64,000 nt of DNA, from positions 186,001 to 250,000 of IMG/VR virus record IMGVR_UViG_3300044640_002737, one strand, 5' to 3'. Below the pieces are notes generated by a model that was given only the letters and a program-made list of their open reading frames with translations, did not search any database and was not told the origin of the DNA. A program made the position numbers and the translations under genes. Origin of the DNA: a virus. Positions 8,080 through 15,998 of the stretch are shown in pieces; positions within the stretch are counted from its first letter, which is position 1, and each line of letters starts with the position of its first letter.

Positions 8080-8715
8080 TTAATATAGGTCCTCGGAGAA
8101 TAATCTATCTCCTCTGATTTCATTGTGATCCATAACTTGATCTTCTCTAATCGCAATTTCCAGTGCTTCCTCACGTCCAACAAATCTATTTGTATTCGTT
8201 AGGAATCCCTGCTCATGTTCTCCAACACCATCTTCAGCATTTTCAACACTTCTTAGTCCGGTTAGACAGCTCATGGTCCACATAGCCTGTCCGTGCCTAT
8301 GCCCTAACACCACCAAACCTCTATCGCAATTCTTTGGTAGAACTTGTGGAATTTCTTTTTTCAGAGTAATGTCTTTGTACCAGATCGCAGCACATAGAAT
8401 ATATTCTCTGGATTTTTTATTCTTAACCGGCTCATCAATGACAGGGATGGTTTCACTAAATTCTATTCTAGCAACCCATTTGCATCCAGATTGATTCTGC
8501 GTTAAATCAAAAGGATCTACCTGTCTTCCTAATGGATTAATCTTTAAGTGGTAGAATGAAACTTCCTTGCCCTCCAATTCCAATAATCTATGATCTGACT
8601 TGTCTGAATCAATAAGAACAACGGATCTTATTGATTCCTTTCCAGGACCTCCATAGGTGGTATATTCAATTATCCACCCGTGCTTGTTCCATAATATTCC
8701 TTTATTCTTCATCAT
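8080..8715 (-). CDS. conserved phage protein with GHRHG motif
   Basis: The 211-residue protein has two parts. The N-terminal half is beta-rich. The C-terminal half carries AAIWYKD, DRGLVVLGHRHGQAMW and GFLTNTNRFVGREEALEIA followed by FSEDLY at the terminus. I recall this pattern from many phage hypothetical proteins but know no assigned activity. Its closely spaced His residues could bind metal. It overlaps the next upstream gene by 4 nt, indicating translational coupling. Confidence 0.75.
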   Translation of the reverse strand: MMKNKGILWNKHGWIIEYTTYGGPGKESIRSVVLIDSDKSDHRLLELEGKEVSFYHLKINPLGRQVDPFDLTQNQSGCKWVARIEFSETIPVIDEPVKNKKSREYILCAAIWYKDITLKKEIPQVLPKNCDRGLVVLGHRHGQAMWTMSCLTGLRSVENAEDGVGEHEQGFLTNTNRFVGREEALEIAIREDQVMDHNEIRGDRLFSEDLY

Positions 8716-8969
8716 AGATAAGTATTAACTTTATAAGCCTCGTAATCGTATAGATTAGCCGAGTAATGTGAGTATTTAGGATCAACTAAATAATCTATCA
8801 CTTTTCCACTATTAATATTTTTGCTCTTCCACTCATATTGTCCCTCAGCATTCAATTCAGGCAAGCTTATCACCTCACATTTAATACCTACCCCGTATTC
8901 ATATTCATAGTGTATATCACCAATCTTGATGTCTTCCACTATGATATTACCCCTTGTGTGAGTTTTCAT
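8712..8969 (-). CDS. small beta-rich protein, unknown function
   Basis: The 85-residue acidic and tyrosine-rich protein contains GDIHYEYEYGVGIKCEVIS and ends SHYSANLYDYEAYKV. No catalytic motif is present. The gene overlaps the next (8080-8715) by 4 bases and follows the lipoprotein gene by 9 bases. Confidence 0.7.
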   Translation of the reverse strand: MKTHTRGNIIVEDIKIGDIHYEYEYGVGIKCEVISLPELNAEGQYEWKSKNINSGKVIDYLVDPKYSHYSANLYDYEAYKVNTYL

Positions 8970-8978
8970 ATTAGTAAT

Positions 8979-9242
8979 TTATTTGGTCTCAACGATATTA
9001 TATGTTCCTTCCATTACACCAAGACTTGATTCCTCCTGGAATTTGTAAGTTTCTGCTTTATCTGTTGAATTCATCGGACGTGTTAAATACCAAACTTGAG
9101 TTTCTTTCCAAGTGATGGTAACTAATTTTTGTCCTTTGGGTAAATTGATTGTACCTTCTCCGCCCCAAGATTTTACTCGAGCATTTTCTGTGCATGAAGC
9201 TAATGTGATAGCTACTAAAGCGATTGCTAATACTTTTTTCAT
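8979..9242 (-). CDS. small lipoprotein
   Basis: The 87-residue protein starts with an N-terminal signal MKKVLAIALVAITLASC carrying the lipobox LASC, so the mature 70-residue domain is probably lipid-anchored. The mature part is basic and beta-rich (GQKLVTITWKETQVWYL). It lies between two soluble-protein genes of unknown role. A superinfection-immunity function is a guess from the general behaviour of phage lipoproteins. Confidence 0.8.
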   Translation of the reverse strand: MKKVLAIALVAITLASCTENARVKSWGGEGTINLPKGQKLVTITWKETQVWYLTRPMNSTDKAETYKFQEESSLGVMEGTYNIVETK

Positions 9243-9246
9243 ATTT

Positions 9247-9576
9247 CTATTTTTCTAATTTATTTAACTCCTCATAAAGTCTAGTTCTAAAACTTTCTTC
9301 TCCATCGTCTCCGCTTAGCAGCCAATCAACTCTTTGAGCATAGACTTCCGCTATTCTAAGCGCTTTAACGGCATTTTTAAACTCGTTTATGACGTCATCG
9401 GGATATTGGTAATGGTTTAGATCCTCCGGGTACTTTTCGTACCAACTAGGATCTCTAAAATCGTCCTTTATCTCCTCCTGAGTCTTAGGTCTTCCGCTTC
9501 TTTCAATCTCATGTTCTATCTGATCAGCTATATAGCCTATCTTATATTGATTATAATCAAATGCTCCCCCGCTCAT
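9247..9576 (-). CDS. conserved phage protein of the MSGGxFDY type
   Basis: This 109-residue acidic helical protein begins MSGGAFDYNQYKIGYIADQIE. The same opening occurs in many phage hypothetical proteins; I know no function. It lies 6 nt after the AAA ATPase gene and 4 nt before the lipoprotein gene, so it is probably translated from the same message as the ATPase. Confidence 0.8.
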   Translation of the reverse strand: MSGGAFDYNQYKIGYIADQIEHEIERSGRPKTQEEIKDDFRDPSWYEKYPEDLNHYQYPDDVINEFKNAVKALRIAEVYAQRVDWLLSGDDGEESFRTRLYEELNKLEK

Positions 9577-9582
9577 CTCAGA

Positions 9583-10590
9583 TTAATTTGATGAATTACC
9601 AAAACCAACGCTCTTCTGACCTTTACCTCTAGGTTTTTTCTTCATCTCCTTAAGATGGTCTATAGCATCGTCATATGCTACATCCAGAAGGAATACTGAA
9701 ATGAATAGCTCCTTAAGGTGTGACATCGACATTCCATCTGTATCAGAAACCCATCTCTCAATATCAACTTTAGCATCCTCACCAAGTTTTCTTTCCAGAT
9801 ATGCTTTTCTTACCTCATTACTTGGTGGAGCAATATAATATCTTCTATCAAATCTTGATGGACGATTTGTAATACGCTCTTCCAATTTTTCTGGGTAATT
9901 AGTTGTTGCAATATAAACAACATTTTCTATCTGTTTAATACCATCCAGCATATTAAGAAGCTGTGAAGTGATGTAGCTGCTTTCTCCTGCGATTGAATCA
10001 ATATCCTCAATAATAACTACAATCGGTCTGATTGGTTCGATTTGTCTTAATTTAGGGACAAGATCTAAATAACCTCTAACTGTATCCTCGTCTTTTATAT
10101 TAATAACTAAACCGCTAAGCTCCTCGATGATGTGTTTCATACACAGCTGCAGTATACCTGATTTACCCGCTCCAGGATCTCCATATAAAAGAATTCCTCT
10201 TTTGTGCATCAGCTTATATTTAGAATATGTCTCTCTTCTTTCCCAGAAGCTTTTAAGATCATTTAGAATTACTGCAATCTCCTTAGTTGGCAATTCGTAT
10301 AGCTCATCGGTGTTTATCTGCTGTCTTCTTATCGCCCATTCACCAGATCTGTTATTATATTGGGGTTCATATAATCCAGGCTTTAGAGCTCTGACAGTTT
10401 CTGGTGAAGGTAAGAAGCTTCCATCGCCAACTATTGACCATTGATGAAAATTAATTTTTTCCGTCTCCTCCTCCTCATGGGGATGTCTTAATTCATCATC
10501 TGATAGGTATCTGTTTTCTAGCATATCTTTCTTTTTTATTATTTTAATCCTTCTGTTGGTTAATATAAGATCTTCTATTATCTTTCTCAT
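9583..10590 (-). CDS. AAA+ ATPase
   Basis: In this 335-residue single AAA module, Walker A is GDPGAGKSG (about residues 136-144), Walker B is VVIIEDID (about 190-197), the sensor-1 region is IATTNYPE, and the arginine-finger region is RPSRFDRR. A helical lid follows and the C-terminus is basic and Gly/Lys-rich. The N-terminal ~120 residues (SIVGDGSFLPSPETVRALKPG) are specific to this protein and may recognise the substrate. The classic-clade AAA layout suggests a remodelling or chaperone ATPase rather than a clamp loader. It abuts the secreted-protein gene with no gap. Confidence 0.88.
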   Translation of the reverse strand: MRKIIEDLILTNRRIKIIKKKDMLENRYLSDDELRHPHEEEETEKINFHQWSIVGDGSFLPSPETVRALKPGLYEPQYNNRSGEWAIRRQQINTDELYELPTKEIAVILNDLKSFWERRETYSKYKLMHKRGILLYGDPGAGKSGILQLCMKHIIEELSGLVINIKDEDTVRGYLDLVPKLRQIEPIRPIVVIIEDIDSIAGESSYITSQLLNMLDGIKQIENVVYIATTNYPEKLEERITNRPSRFDRRYYIAPPSNEVRKAYLERKLGEDAKVDIERWVSDTDGMSMSHLKELFISVFLLDVAYDDAIDHLKEMKKKPRGKGQKSVGFGNSSN

Positions 10591-10866
10591 TTAATATTTT
10601 GGCAAAAGAGCCTTCTTTTTTCTGTCAAGATCAACCTGCGGTATCATAATAATAACCGGATTTGTTCCGTTCCATTCGGGATCAGCATTCCAGACCTTCA
10701 TCGTATTGATGGAACTTGGATCATTCTCCGCAAGGAAGAGCGTGTCCCTAGATTCGGTTGCATATGCAAAATCAGCAAACTTTACTGGTGCTTGAGGTGT
10801 TTCTCTCCTTTGTGAATATGCCACAGTAGAGATAGTGATTAAAAAAATAGTTAGAGTCTTATTCAT
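10591..10866 (-). CDS. small secreted protein
   Basis: A 91-residue protein is read from the ATG at 10866: MNKTLTIFLITISTVAYSQ is a signal peptide, leaving a mature part of about 72 residues. A longer frame reaches back to 11046, but those 60 residues lie wholly inside the upstream gene, so I reject that start. The start codon overlaps the last bases of the upstream gene (stop at 10859-10861), a coupled arrangement. The function is unknown. Confidence 0.75.
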   Translation of the reverse strand: MNKTLTIFLITISTVAYSQRRETPQAPVKFADFAYATESRDTLFLAENDPSSINTMKVWNADPEWNGTNPVIIMIPQVDLDRKKKALLPKY

Positions 10867-11329
10867 CTTTCTTTCCTTTGTTTTTATTATCTGTTCCAAA
10901 ATCCTTAGCAAGGTCTTCCCATATGGATTCACCTTTCTTTGGTTTATTTGTTTTCTTTTTGTTATTCGAATAATTTGTCTCGAGATACTCCCATGTGGAT
11001 TCGACTGAATGACATATTGGATTCCCATCCTCGTCACTTGCTCCATATCTTATTTCCCCTTCCTCATGGATCTTAACCATCTTACCATCGATCATTTTAT
11101 AGCATGGAAATAGACTCCAATCTTTCTCTCCAAAGTCACTCTCGTAACAAAACCAACTAAACCAATCATATCCTTCGTCACCATAAACCTCTCTGATCAG
11201 TATATCTATTATACGATTTAGATCGTCATTAAAGTCTATCAGATCTATCTTCAATTTATAAGCTGCATCAGATTTTTCTTGCTGTTTTTTGAGTCTTAAT
11301 ATAATCTCTGCAAATCTGGAATATTCCAT
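10859..11329 (-). CDS. acidic/charged protein, unknown function
   Basis: The protein has 156 residues with an N-terminal helix region, an aromatic segment (GYDWFSWFCYESDFGEKDWS) and a Lys-rich C-terminal tail. No catalytic motif is visible. It is the first gene after the early promoter at 11393-11424, so it, the secreted protein and the AAA ATPase probably form an early operon. Confidence 0.75.
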   Translation of the reverse strand: MEYSRFAEIILRLKKQQEKSDAAYKLKIDLIDFNDDLNRIIDILIREVYGDEGYDWFSWFCYESDFGEKDWSLFPCYKMIDGKMVKIHEEGEIRYGASDEDGNPICHSVESTWEYLETNYSNNKKKTNKPKKGESIWEDLAKDFGTDNKNKGKKDE

Positions 11330-11392
11330 GTTATCTTTTTATTATTAAAGGGACTTTATAGTTTTTGTTTCGCTTTCCTATTTATTAGTATG

Positions 11393-11424
11393 CAAATATA
11401 ATCATTAGATACGGTATAAAAAAA
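11393..11424 (-). promoter_or_regulatory. early promoter, Bacteroidota type
   Basis: Minus-strand TTTTTTTA (11424-11417), 16 nt beginning TACCG, then TATATTTG (11400-11393). It overlaps the divergent GATATATA element of the plus-strand gene at 11440, so the two units share one intergenic region. Confidence 0.75.
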
Positions 11425-11427
11425 TTG

Positions 11428-11435
11428 GATATATA
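11428..11435 (+). promoter_or_regulatory. GATATATA element
   Basis: An exact octamer 4 nt before the ATG at 11440, divergent from the early promoter next to it. Confidence 0.5.
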
Positions 11436-11439
11436 ATAA

Positions 11440-11658
11440 ATGAAGCCAAGTAAGGAATATTTAGATCATATAATAAAAAGGTTGGAAGCCATGAATCCTG
11501 GTATCTCAAATTCAAGTTCAGAGGGATCATGTAATTTGGACTATAGTCTTCCTTCATTTGAGGAGCAATTAGGTAGAACCGCGATGGAATATCTAAAAAA
11601 TAAAAAGGATCATGAAATACTTCCTGATCCGATGTTTCCTGATAGAAATCAATATTAA
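11440..11658 (+). CDS. small plus-strand protein, unknown function
   Basis: The 72-residue acidic protein (MKPSKEYLDHIIKRLEAMNPG...) has an N-terminal helix and a Ser-rich middle. It is a lone plus-strand gene in a minus-strand block, with the octamer just upstream. Its stop codon overlaps the end of the convergent 42-residue membrane-protein gene. The function is unknown. Confidence 0.65.
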   Translation: MKPSKEYLDHIIKRLEAMNPGISNSSSEGSCNLDYSLPSFEEQLGRTAMEYLKNKKDHEILPDPMFPDRNQY

Positions 11659-11783
11659 TTTATACTATCCGATATAAATTTAAACAGTGGAGCTATCCAT
11701 AATCTACCAAGTAGATAACTTATTGAGAATATCACTATCCAAACTATTATTGCCTGCCAATTTAAAGATTTTATAAATTTCAT
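11655..11783 (-). CDS. 42-residue single-TM protein
   Basis: ATG at 11783 and TAA at 11655-11657 give a 42-residue peptide beginning MKFIKSLNWQ with one long hydrophobic segment (about residues 11-32) and a short polar tail. It is 6 nt downstream of the next minus-strand gene. Size and layout suggest a small inner-membrane peptide. It is supported by context only. Confidence 0.5.
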   Translation of the reverse strand: MKFIKSLNWQAIIVWIVIFSISYLLGRLWIAPLFKFISDSIN

Positions 11784-11789
11784 GATTCT

Positions 11790-12236
11790 TTAGATTAATT
11801 CCTCATAATTATATCCCATTTTTATCAGTTGTTTCAGATCACCGTTAATGTAGTGGTACATTGAATTACCATCAGCCATGGAATTTCCTATATAACTAAA
11901 TCCGGGTAAATCTATTACGTCCTTGCTGTCAATTATTATTATTGGGTGTCGTAGTAATTTGGCCTTTATTTCGCTAGGAACCCCAATATAACTTGAGCAG
12001 GAATTTCTAATTCCTATATTACATGACATACTCTTAAATCCGGAGCTACAACTAAAGTTTTTGCGGTCACCAATGGGCATGTCATTAAACTGACCACCTA
12101 TTGTATTACTCTTAATGAATGTAGGTGTATCATGTTTATGATTTTTTGGTATTTTAGTTTTTATTACGGATGCTATCTCTTCCATCTCTCCGGATGATCC
12201 AACTGATTTTTTTTTCTTAAAAATGTCCAGTATCAT
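11790..12236 (-). CDS. Cys/Ser/Gly-rich protein, unknown function
   Basis: This 148-residue protein starts with a basic N-terminus (MILDIFKKKK) and has a middle with repeated Ser-Cys and Asn-Cys pairs (SCSSGFKSMSCNIGIRNSCSSYIG) that might bind metal. A hydrophobic strand (HPIIIIDSKDVIDL) follows. No family is recognised. It is 1 nt from the upstream gene. Confidence 0.65.
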   Translation of the reverse strand: MILDIFKKKKSVGSSGEMEEIASVIKTKIPKNHKHDTPTFIKSNTIGGQFNDMPIGDRKNFSCSSGFKSMSCNIGIRNSCSSYIGVPSEIKAKLLRHPIIIIDSKDVIDLPGFSYIGNSMADGNSMYHYINGDLKQLIKMGYNYEELI

Positions 12237-12237
12237 A

Positions 12238-12630
12238 TTATTTTGTTTTTATAGCAGATTTAACTTCCTCTAATTTATTCAATTGTATATTTGATGGTTT
12301 AGCTTCCGAGTTTCTGATACTTTTATAAACATTTTTTATAGCAGAGCCTAATAATTCAGTACCTAATAAAACCAATTTCGTAGTAATATCATAGATAAAA
12401 AGATGATTTAATATCGAATCCTTGCTAGACTTATCCTCTACGATTTTGTTATTAGGGCTTTCTGATATTTCCCATCCCTTGTTACCTTTGTAGTATTTTT
12501 CGTTTAATCTCACATCGGTACTAAATTTACCGAAATCTGATTTTTTATTACCAGCAGATTTAGTCTTAATCGATTCTCTTATTAATTCCCTTATTTCTTC
12601 ATTATAATATTTTGCCATCTTTTGTGCCAT
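12238..12630 (-). CDS. helical protein, unknown function
   Basis: This 130-residue protein is Lys/Asn/Ser-rich with a short hydrophobic stretch (ITTKLVLLGTELLGSAI) that is too polar to be a sure TM. A second ATG four codons in is an alternative start. It is packed between small genes in the same orientation. No function can be assigned. Confidence 0.65.
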   Translation of the reverse strand: MAQKMAKYYNEEIRELIRESIKTKSAGNKKSDFGKFSTDVRLNEKYYKGNKGWEISESPNNKIVEDKSSKDSILNHLFIYDITTKLVLLGTELLGSAIKNVYKSIRNSEAKPSNIQLNKLEEVKSAIKTK

Positions 12631-12633
12631 TGC

Positions 12634-12855
12634 TTATATTTTTATTTGTTGTGATTTAAGTCTACCAATAACTTCGTCCCAATGAGCTGCATCCAAATTC
12701 ATGGCTTCTTCAATTTGTCCTTTTTTAGCAAAATGTTTACAGAGCTCCGATAATTCAATTGCTGCTATATAGTTATCCAATTTTGATAATCTACCACTAT
12801 ATGGATTGGAATTTGATGATTTCAAAACAAGCTCCATGGTTTCTTCTACGCTCAT
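12634..12855 (-). CDS. small helical protein, unknown function
   Basis: The all-helical 73-residue protein begins MSVEETMELVLKSSNSNPYSG and ends HWDEVIGRLKSQQIKI, with a helix-hairpin pattern like a small TPR-type fold (LSELCKHFAKKGQIEEAMNLDAAHW). It lies between the thymidylate synthase gene and the next small gene. Confidence 0.65.
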   Translation of the reverse strand: MSVEETMELVLKSSNSNPYSGRLSKLDNYIAAIELSELCKHFAKKGQIEEAMNLDAAHWDEVIGRLKSQQIKI

Positions 12856-12869
12856 ATGCTATATTATTT

Positions 12870-14090
12870 TTAGTTACTTAAGGGTGCTTTAATTGCGGTA
12901 TGTGATTGATAGTTTTTGATAACAAAATCATCAGATCCCCAGTTTTCCATGCTTCCTAAGATTGTAAGTCCCGAATCATAATCCATGATTTGTAATGTGG
13001 GTAATAGATATGGTTCTCTTGTTCTTTTTGGCGTTGAAGTATAATAGTCATTATCAAAATCCGGTAAATCATTTGGATTAAAATATCTTTCCATTCCTGT
13101 TTCGTAATTATTATTAAACCAAATATTATATCTCTCCTCATCAGTTAAATCTCGTCCAATCTGTTCCTCTGCTTGTTCAATATGATTTGAATATAAGTGA
13201 ACATCACCAAGATTTCCAATCAATTCATCAGGAACCATGTTAACTTCCCTAGCAATGATTTCTAATAACAAACCATAAGAAGCAATGTTAAAGGGTAAAC
13301 CTAAGAATGTATCTACTGAACGTTGATTCCATATTAGAGAGATTGTTCTTTTTGGAATATTTGCATTAGTGTATCTCGTGTCTAATTGGTGTGTCATTGA
13401 TTGTATTTCCATTCCATTTGGTTTGAAGTCATCAACGGATTTGTTTGGATATGTTTTTCTAAACAATTCACCTCTTTCATTCAAACTCAACTCTCTTGTA
13501 TAAACTTGAAACCCATAATGACAAGGTGGTAAAACCATTTGGTCTAATTCTCCAACATTCCAAGCATTAACCATTAATCGTCTAGAATCTGGGTTTGTTT
13601 TAAGATCGTTAATTAGATTTTGGATTTGGTCTAAATAGATAGGTTTACTGTCATCTGTTAAATCTTGTAATCCTCCCCATTGTCTCCACTGCCTACCATA
13701 AATTGGACCTAATTCTCCCCATTCTGCAGCAAATGCTTTATCCATTTTAATCCATTGAATAAATTCTTTTTCTGACATTTTACTATAAGTGGAAGAACCC
13801 TCTGCTTTTAATTTATAATTCTTATAAGCATCACCATCCCAAATATGACAATTATTATCAACAAGGAATTTGATGTTTGTATCACCGCGTAAGAACCAAA
13901 GTAATTCTGTTACGATTGTTTTCCATGGCATTTTTTTGGTTGTAAGTAAAGGGAATCCTTCTGACATTTTGTGTCTGATTTGTCTTCCGAATACTGAGAT
14001 TGTTCCAGTTCCGGTTCTATCACCTTTTGTTACCCCATTATCGAGAATATCCTGTAGGAGTTCTTGGTATTGTTTGTCCAACCTATTCAT
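12870..14090 (-). CDS. thyA: thymidylate synthase (long form)
   Basis: This ThyA-type enzyme converts dUMP to dTMP with methylene-THF. Its motifs are GDRTGTGTISVFGRQ near the N-terminus, the catalytic Cys in LPPCHYGFQVYTR, and RSVDTFLGLPFNIASYG. The last keeps the Asn that reads dUMP. GDVHLYSNH closes the active site. At 406 residues it is far longer than the usual ~264, because of three insertions: after the KLKAEG segment, before MTHQLDTRYTN, and a late one (YNIWFNNNYETGMERYF...). A second, divergent homologue lies at 24877. Confidence 0.97.
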   Translation of the reverse strand: MNRLDKQYQELLQDILDNGVTKGDRTGTGTISVFGRQIRHKMSEGFPLLTTKKMPWKTIVTELLWFLRGDTNIKFLVDNNCHIWDGDAYKNYKLKAEGSSTYSKMSEKEFIQWIKMDKAFAAEWGELGPIYGRQWRQWGGLQDLTDDSKPIYLDQIQNLINDLKTNPDSRRLMVNAWNVGELDQMVLPPCHYGFQVYTRELSLNERGELFRKTYPNKSVDDFKPNGMEIQSMTHQLDTRYTNANIPKRTISLIWNQRSVDTFLGLPFNIASYGLLLEIIAREVNMVPDELIGNLGDVHLYSNHIEQAEEQIGRDLTDEERYNIWFNNNYETGMERYFNPNDLPDFDNDYYTSTPKRTREPYLLPTLQIMDYDSGLTILGSMENWGSDDFVIKNYQSHTAIKAPLSN

Positions 14091-14281
14091 TTCTTATATC
14101 TTTTATAGTTTATAATAATTGACCATTTAGGCCAGCTAGAATTAGTTACATTTTCAATTCTTTCGCAGCTAATAAATTCATAGCCACTCTCATCATTAAG
14201 AACAGACACAAAATCATAATTTGAATCTTCCACCGAAAATAAAACACGAACATGCTCCTTTATTTTATTTACAATTCCCAT
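14087..14281 (-). CDS. small protein, unknown function
   Basis: The 64-residue protein contains a VRVLFSVEDSNYDFVSVLNDES segment. It overlaps the thymidylate synthase start by 4 nt, indicating coupled translation. No known motif was found. Confidence 0.65.
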   Translation of the reverse strand: MGIVNKIKEHVRVLFSVEDSNYDFVSVLNDESGYEFISCERIENVTNSSWPKWSIIINYKRYKK

Positions 14282-14299
14282 ATACTTTTCTTTCTTCGT

Positions 14300-14452
14300 T
14301 TAAATCTCTTTAACATCATTTCCCAAATCAGGACTATCACTTGTATCATCCTCTTCATTGACCAATTCTTTTTTGTATTGATACCATAGAGGATTTGGTA
14401 ATCCACTGTAGTGATCCCATAATTCCTCCTCAACTAGGTTTATTTCACTCAT
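14300..14452 (-). CDS. 50-residue acidic protein
   Basis: ATG at 14452 and TAA at 14300 encode 50 residues (MSEINLVEEELWDHYSGLPN...). It is strongly acidic towards the C-terminus. It fills a gap that would otherwise lack a gene and its start overlaps the upstream gene by 8 nt, as is usual here. The function is unknown. Confidence 0.6.
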   Translation of the reverse strand: MSEINLVEEELWDHYSGLPNPLWYQYKKELVNEEDDTSDSPDLGNDVKEI

Positions 14453-14657
14453 TGACACTATTTTGATCATCCTCTACCCATGTATAAATATCAATCTCTA
14501 GTGGATTTGATTTACCTGGAATGTACTCTGGATTATTAACGGTCTTCCATTTCATCCCGCATCTCTTGCATGTACATTTGGTTGGCATCCATCCAAAATT
14601 ATAGGAATATTTATGTCCACGAATCTTACAAATAGTTTTTTTAATGAACGTCCCCAT
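14445..14657 (-). CDS. small Zn-ribbon-like protein (DUF1660-like)
   Basis: The 70-residue protein is read from the ATG at 14657 (MGTFIKKTICKIRGHKY). A GTG at 14681 would add eight residues but overlap the upstream gene by 20 nt. One Cys lies in the ICKIRGHKY block and the motif CTCKRCGMKWK follows, a pattern typical of DUF1660-like phage proteins with one zinc site. Its role is unknown. Confidence 0.7.
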   Translation of the reverse strand: MGTFIKKTICKIRGHKYSYNFGWMPTKCTCKRCGMKWKTVNNPEYIPGKSNPLEIDIYTWVEDDQNSVNE

Positions 14658-14661
14658 ATTT

Positions 14662-14889
14662 TTAGGAAGAAGATTCACCACCGCTAAAATACTTTTTGAT
14701 CATATCCAGTCTATCCTCAGCTTCCGCTAATAACTGTAATGATTCAGTGGCATCCTTTAAAAAATCATTCGCTGTATGATCTCCGATACCAACTGCCTGG
14801 TTCTCCAATAAATCTAAAGCCATTAATGCTTTTTCTCTGTCTGCTAATGCCTGAGCTTTTAAGGCTGCTATTACTCTTGTCTTTTTCAT
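14662..14889 (-). CDS. helical protein, unknown function
   Basis: The protein has 75 residues and is nearly all helix (MKKTRVIAALKAQALADREKAL...), with amphipathic heptads and an acidic Ser-rich end. It is a likely coiled-coil or oligomerising protein. It sits 2 nt from its upstream neighbour. Confidence 0.65.
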   Translation of the reverse strand: MKKTRVIAALKAQALADREKALMALDLLENQAVGIGDHTANDFLKDATESLQLLAEAEDRLDMIKKYFSGGESSS

Positions 14890-14891
14890 AT

Positions 14892-15305
14892 CTACTGATC
14901 TTTATTATTTTTTATTTTCATTTTTTCAAAAATACCAGATAACTTTGAGTATTCTTCTCTAATATCTTCAGTTCTGTCTTCTTCCTTGAATCTAACATTC
15001 ACTATTTTTACTATCTTATTATGGATCTCATCCAATATAGTTTCTGGTCCTTTCCTTCTGGACATGTAATATATTGATTCGTCGGTATATGAATCAAAAG
15101 ACAGTCTTATTTTAGCTGATCTGGTGTATTTCTCTATAATCTCAATTCCGACATTACGATTTACCCAGGGTCCAATTTTAGGCATTATGTTATATCCCAA
15201 TGTACCATCATCTTTTGGCGGTGGAGGTGATATACGGACTTTCATCGATCCTGGTATTTCTTCGCATATAAACGAAACGTATCTCTCCATTATTGAATCT
15301 TCCAT
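14892..15305 (-). CDS. unknown protein with Pro-rich N-terminal strand
   Basis: This 137-residue protein has a beta-rich N-terminal half (RYVSFICEEIPGSMKVRISPPPPK) and a charged C-terminal helix. No recognised family. A second in-frame ATG (residue 6) is possible. It lies 3 nt from the nuclease-like gene. Confidence 0.65.
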   Translation of the reverse strand: MEDSIMERYVSFICEEIPGSMKVRISPPPPKDDGTLGYNIMPKIGPWVNRNVGIEIIEKYTRSAKIRLSFDSYTDESIYYMSRRKGPETILDEIHNKIVKIVNVRFKEEDRTEDIREEYSKLSGIFEKMKIKNNKDQ

Positions 15306-15308
15306 ATA

Positions 15309-15998
15309 TCAATTTTTATTTAGCTTCTCGTTAAGGATACCAATTTCATTTTTGAATTTAGCAATCTCCTTTATTAGCGAGATGTTATTATTTTTCTCAT
15401 TCCTCCAATAATAATAAAATTTATCACATAGAGGCTTTTCTAGAGCTAGCTTTTCCTTATGAATAAATTTTGGCTCCTTTACTGTAGTTACACCAAACTC
15501 ATTAACGTACATAAGTCCGGCATATTCAGGAACTTCCTCTGGTTTAATAAGTCCCTCGGGTACACAATAATAAAATTTATTAGGTCTAAATTTCCATTCT
15601 GTAGGTATGAAATTATGTTCGCTAACACTTTTATTAAGTTCCTTATCCCATCGGTATTTATATTTCTTAACCAGGTATGTACCGTCTTTCAATATAGAAT
15701 GTTTATCGACTTTTTTAGAGTCATTAAGGAAATCCGCTCTACTTATTTTGATCTCTATCTCATAGCAATATCCAGAATTTCTCTGGACCACCAGAAAATC
15801 GCTTTCCCAATTATGTCTAAATAGGTAGAGATTTGAAACAACGAATTTAATGTTACTTATATCAAATCTGCTCTCGAGAAGTTTCTGTATGCTCTTTTCC
15901 GAATGCTTTATTTTGGTAGGATTAATCCCACCATCCTCGCATATCGGTTCCGTCAAACCAATTGTAGTAGTGGTTTTCTTCTTTCTTTTCCTCCTCAT
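15309..15998 (-). CDS. PD-(D/E)XK nuclease-like protein (MmcB-like)
   Basis: The core of this 229-residue protein reads NLYLFRHNWESDFLVVQRN then CYEIEIKISRADFLND with K..DKH after it. This matches the PD-(D/E)XK layout (Asp in ESDFLVV, E-x-K in EIEIK) and the MmcB-like arrangement seen in phage nucleases. Beyond it lie YYCVPEGLIKPEEVPEYAGLMYV and a C-terminal coiled coil. The annotated ATG overlaps the upstream gene by 77 nt and its first ~25 residues are very basic, so the true start may be further in. It could act in repair or host DNA breakdown. Confidence 0.7.
   Translation of the reverse strand: MRRKRKKKTTTTIGLTEPICEDGGINPTKIKHSEKSIQKLLESRFDISNIKFVVSNLYLFRHNWESDFLVVQRNSGYCYEIEIKISRADFLNDSKKVDKHSILKDGTYLVKKYKYRWDKELNKSVSEHNFIPTEWKFRPNKFYYCVPEGLIKPEEVPEYAGLMYVNEFGVTTVKEPKFIHKEKLALEKPLCDKFYYYWRNEKNNNISLIKEIAKFKNEIGILNEKLNKN

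Noticed and set aside
10867-11046. 60-residue N-terminal extension of the secreted protein at 10591
   Set aside because: It lies entirely inside the upstream gene in another frame, and the internal ATG at 10866 begins a good signal peptide.
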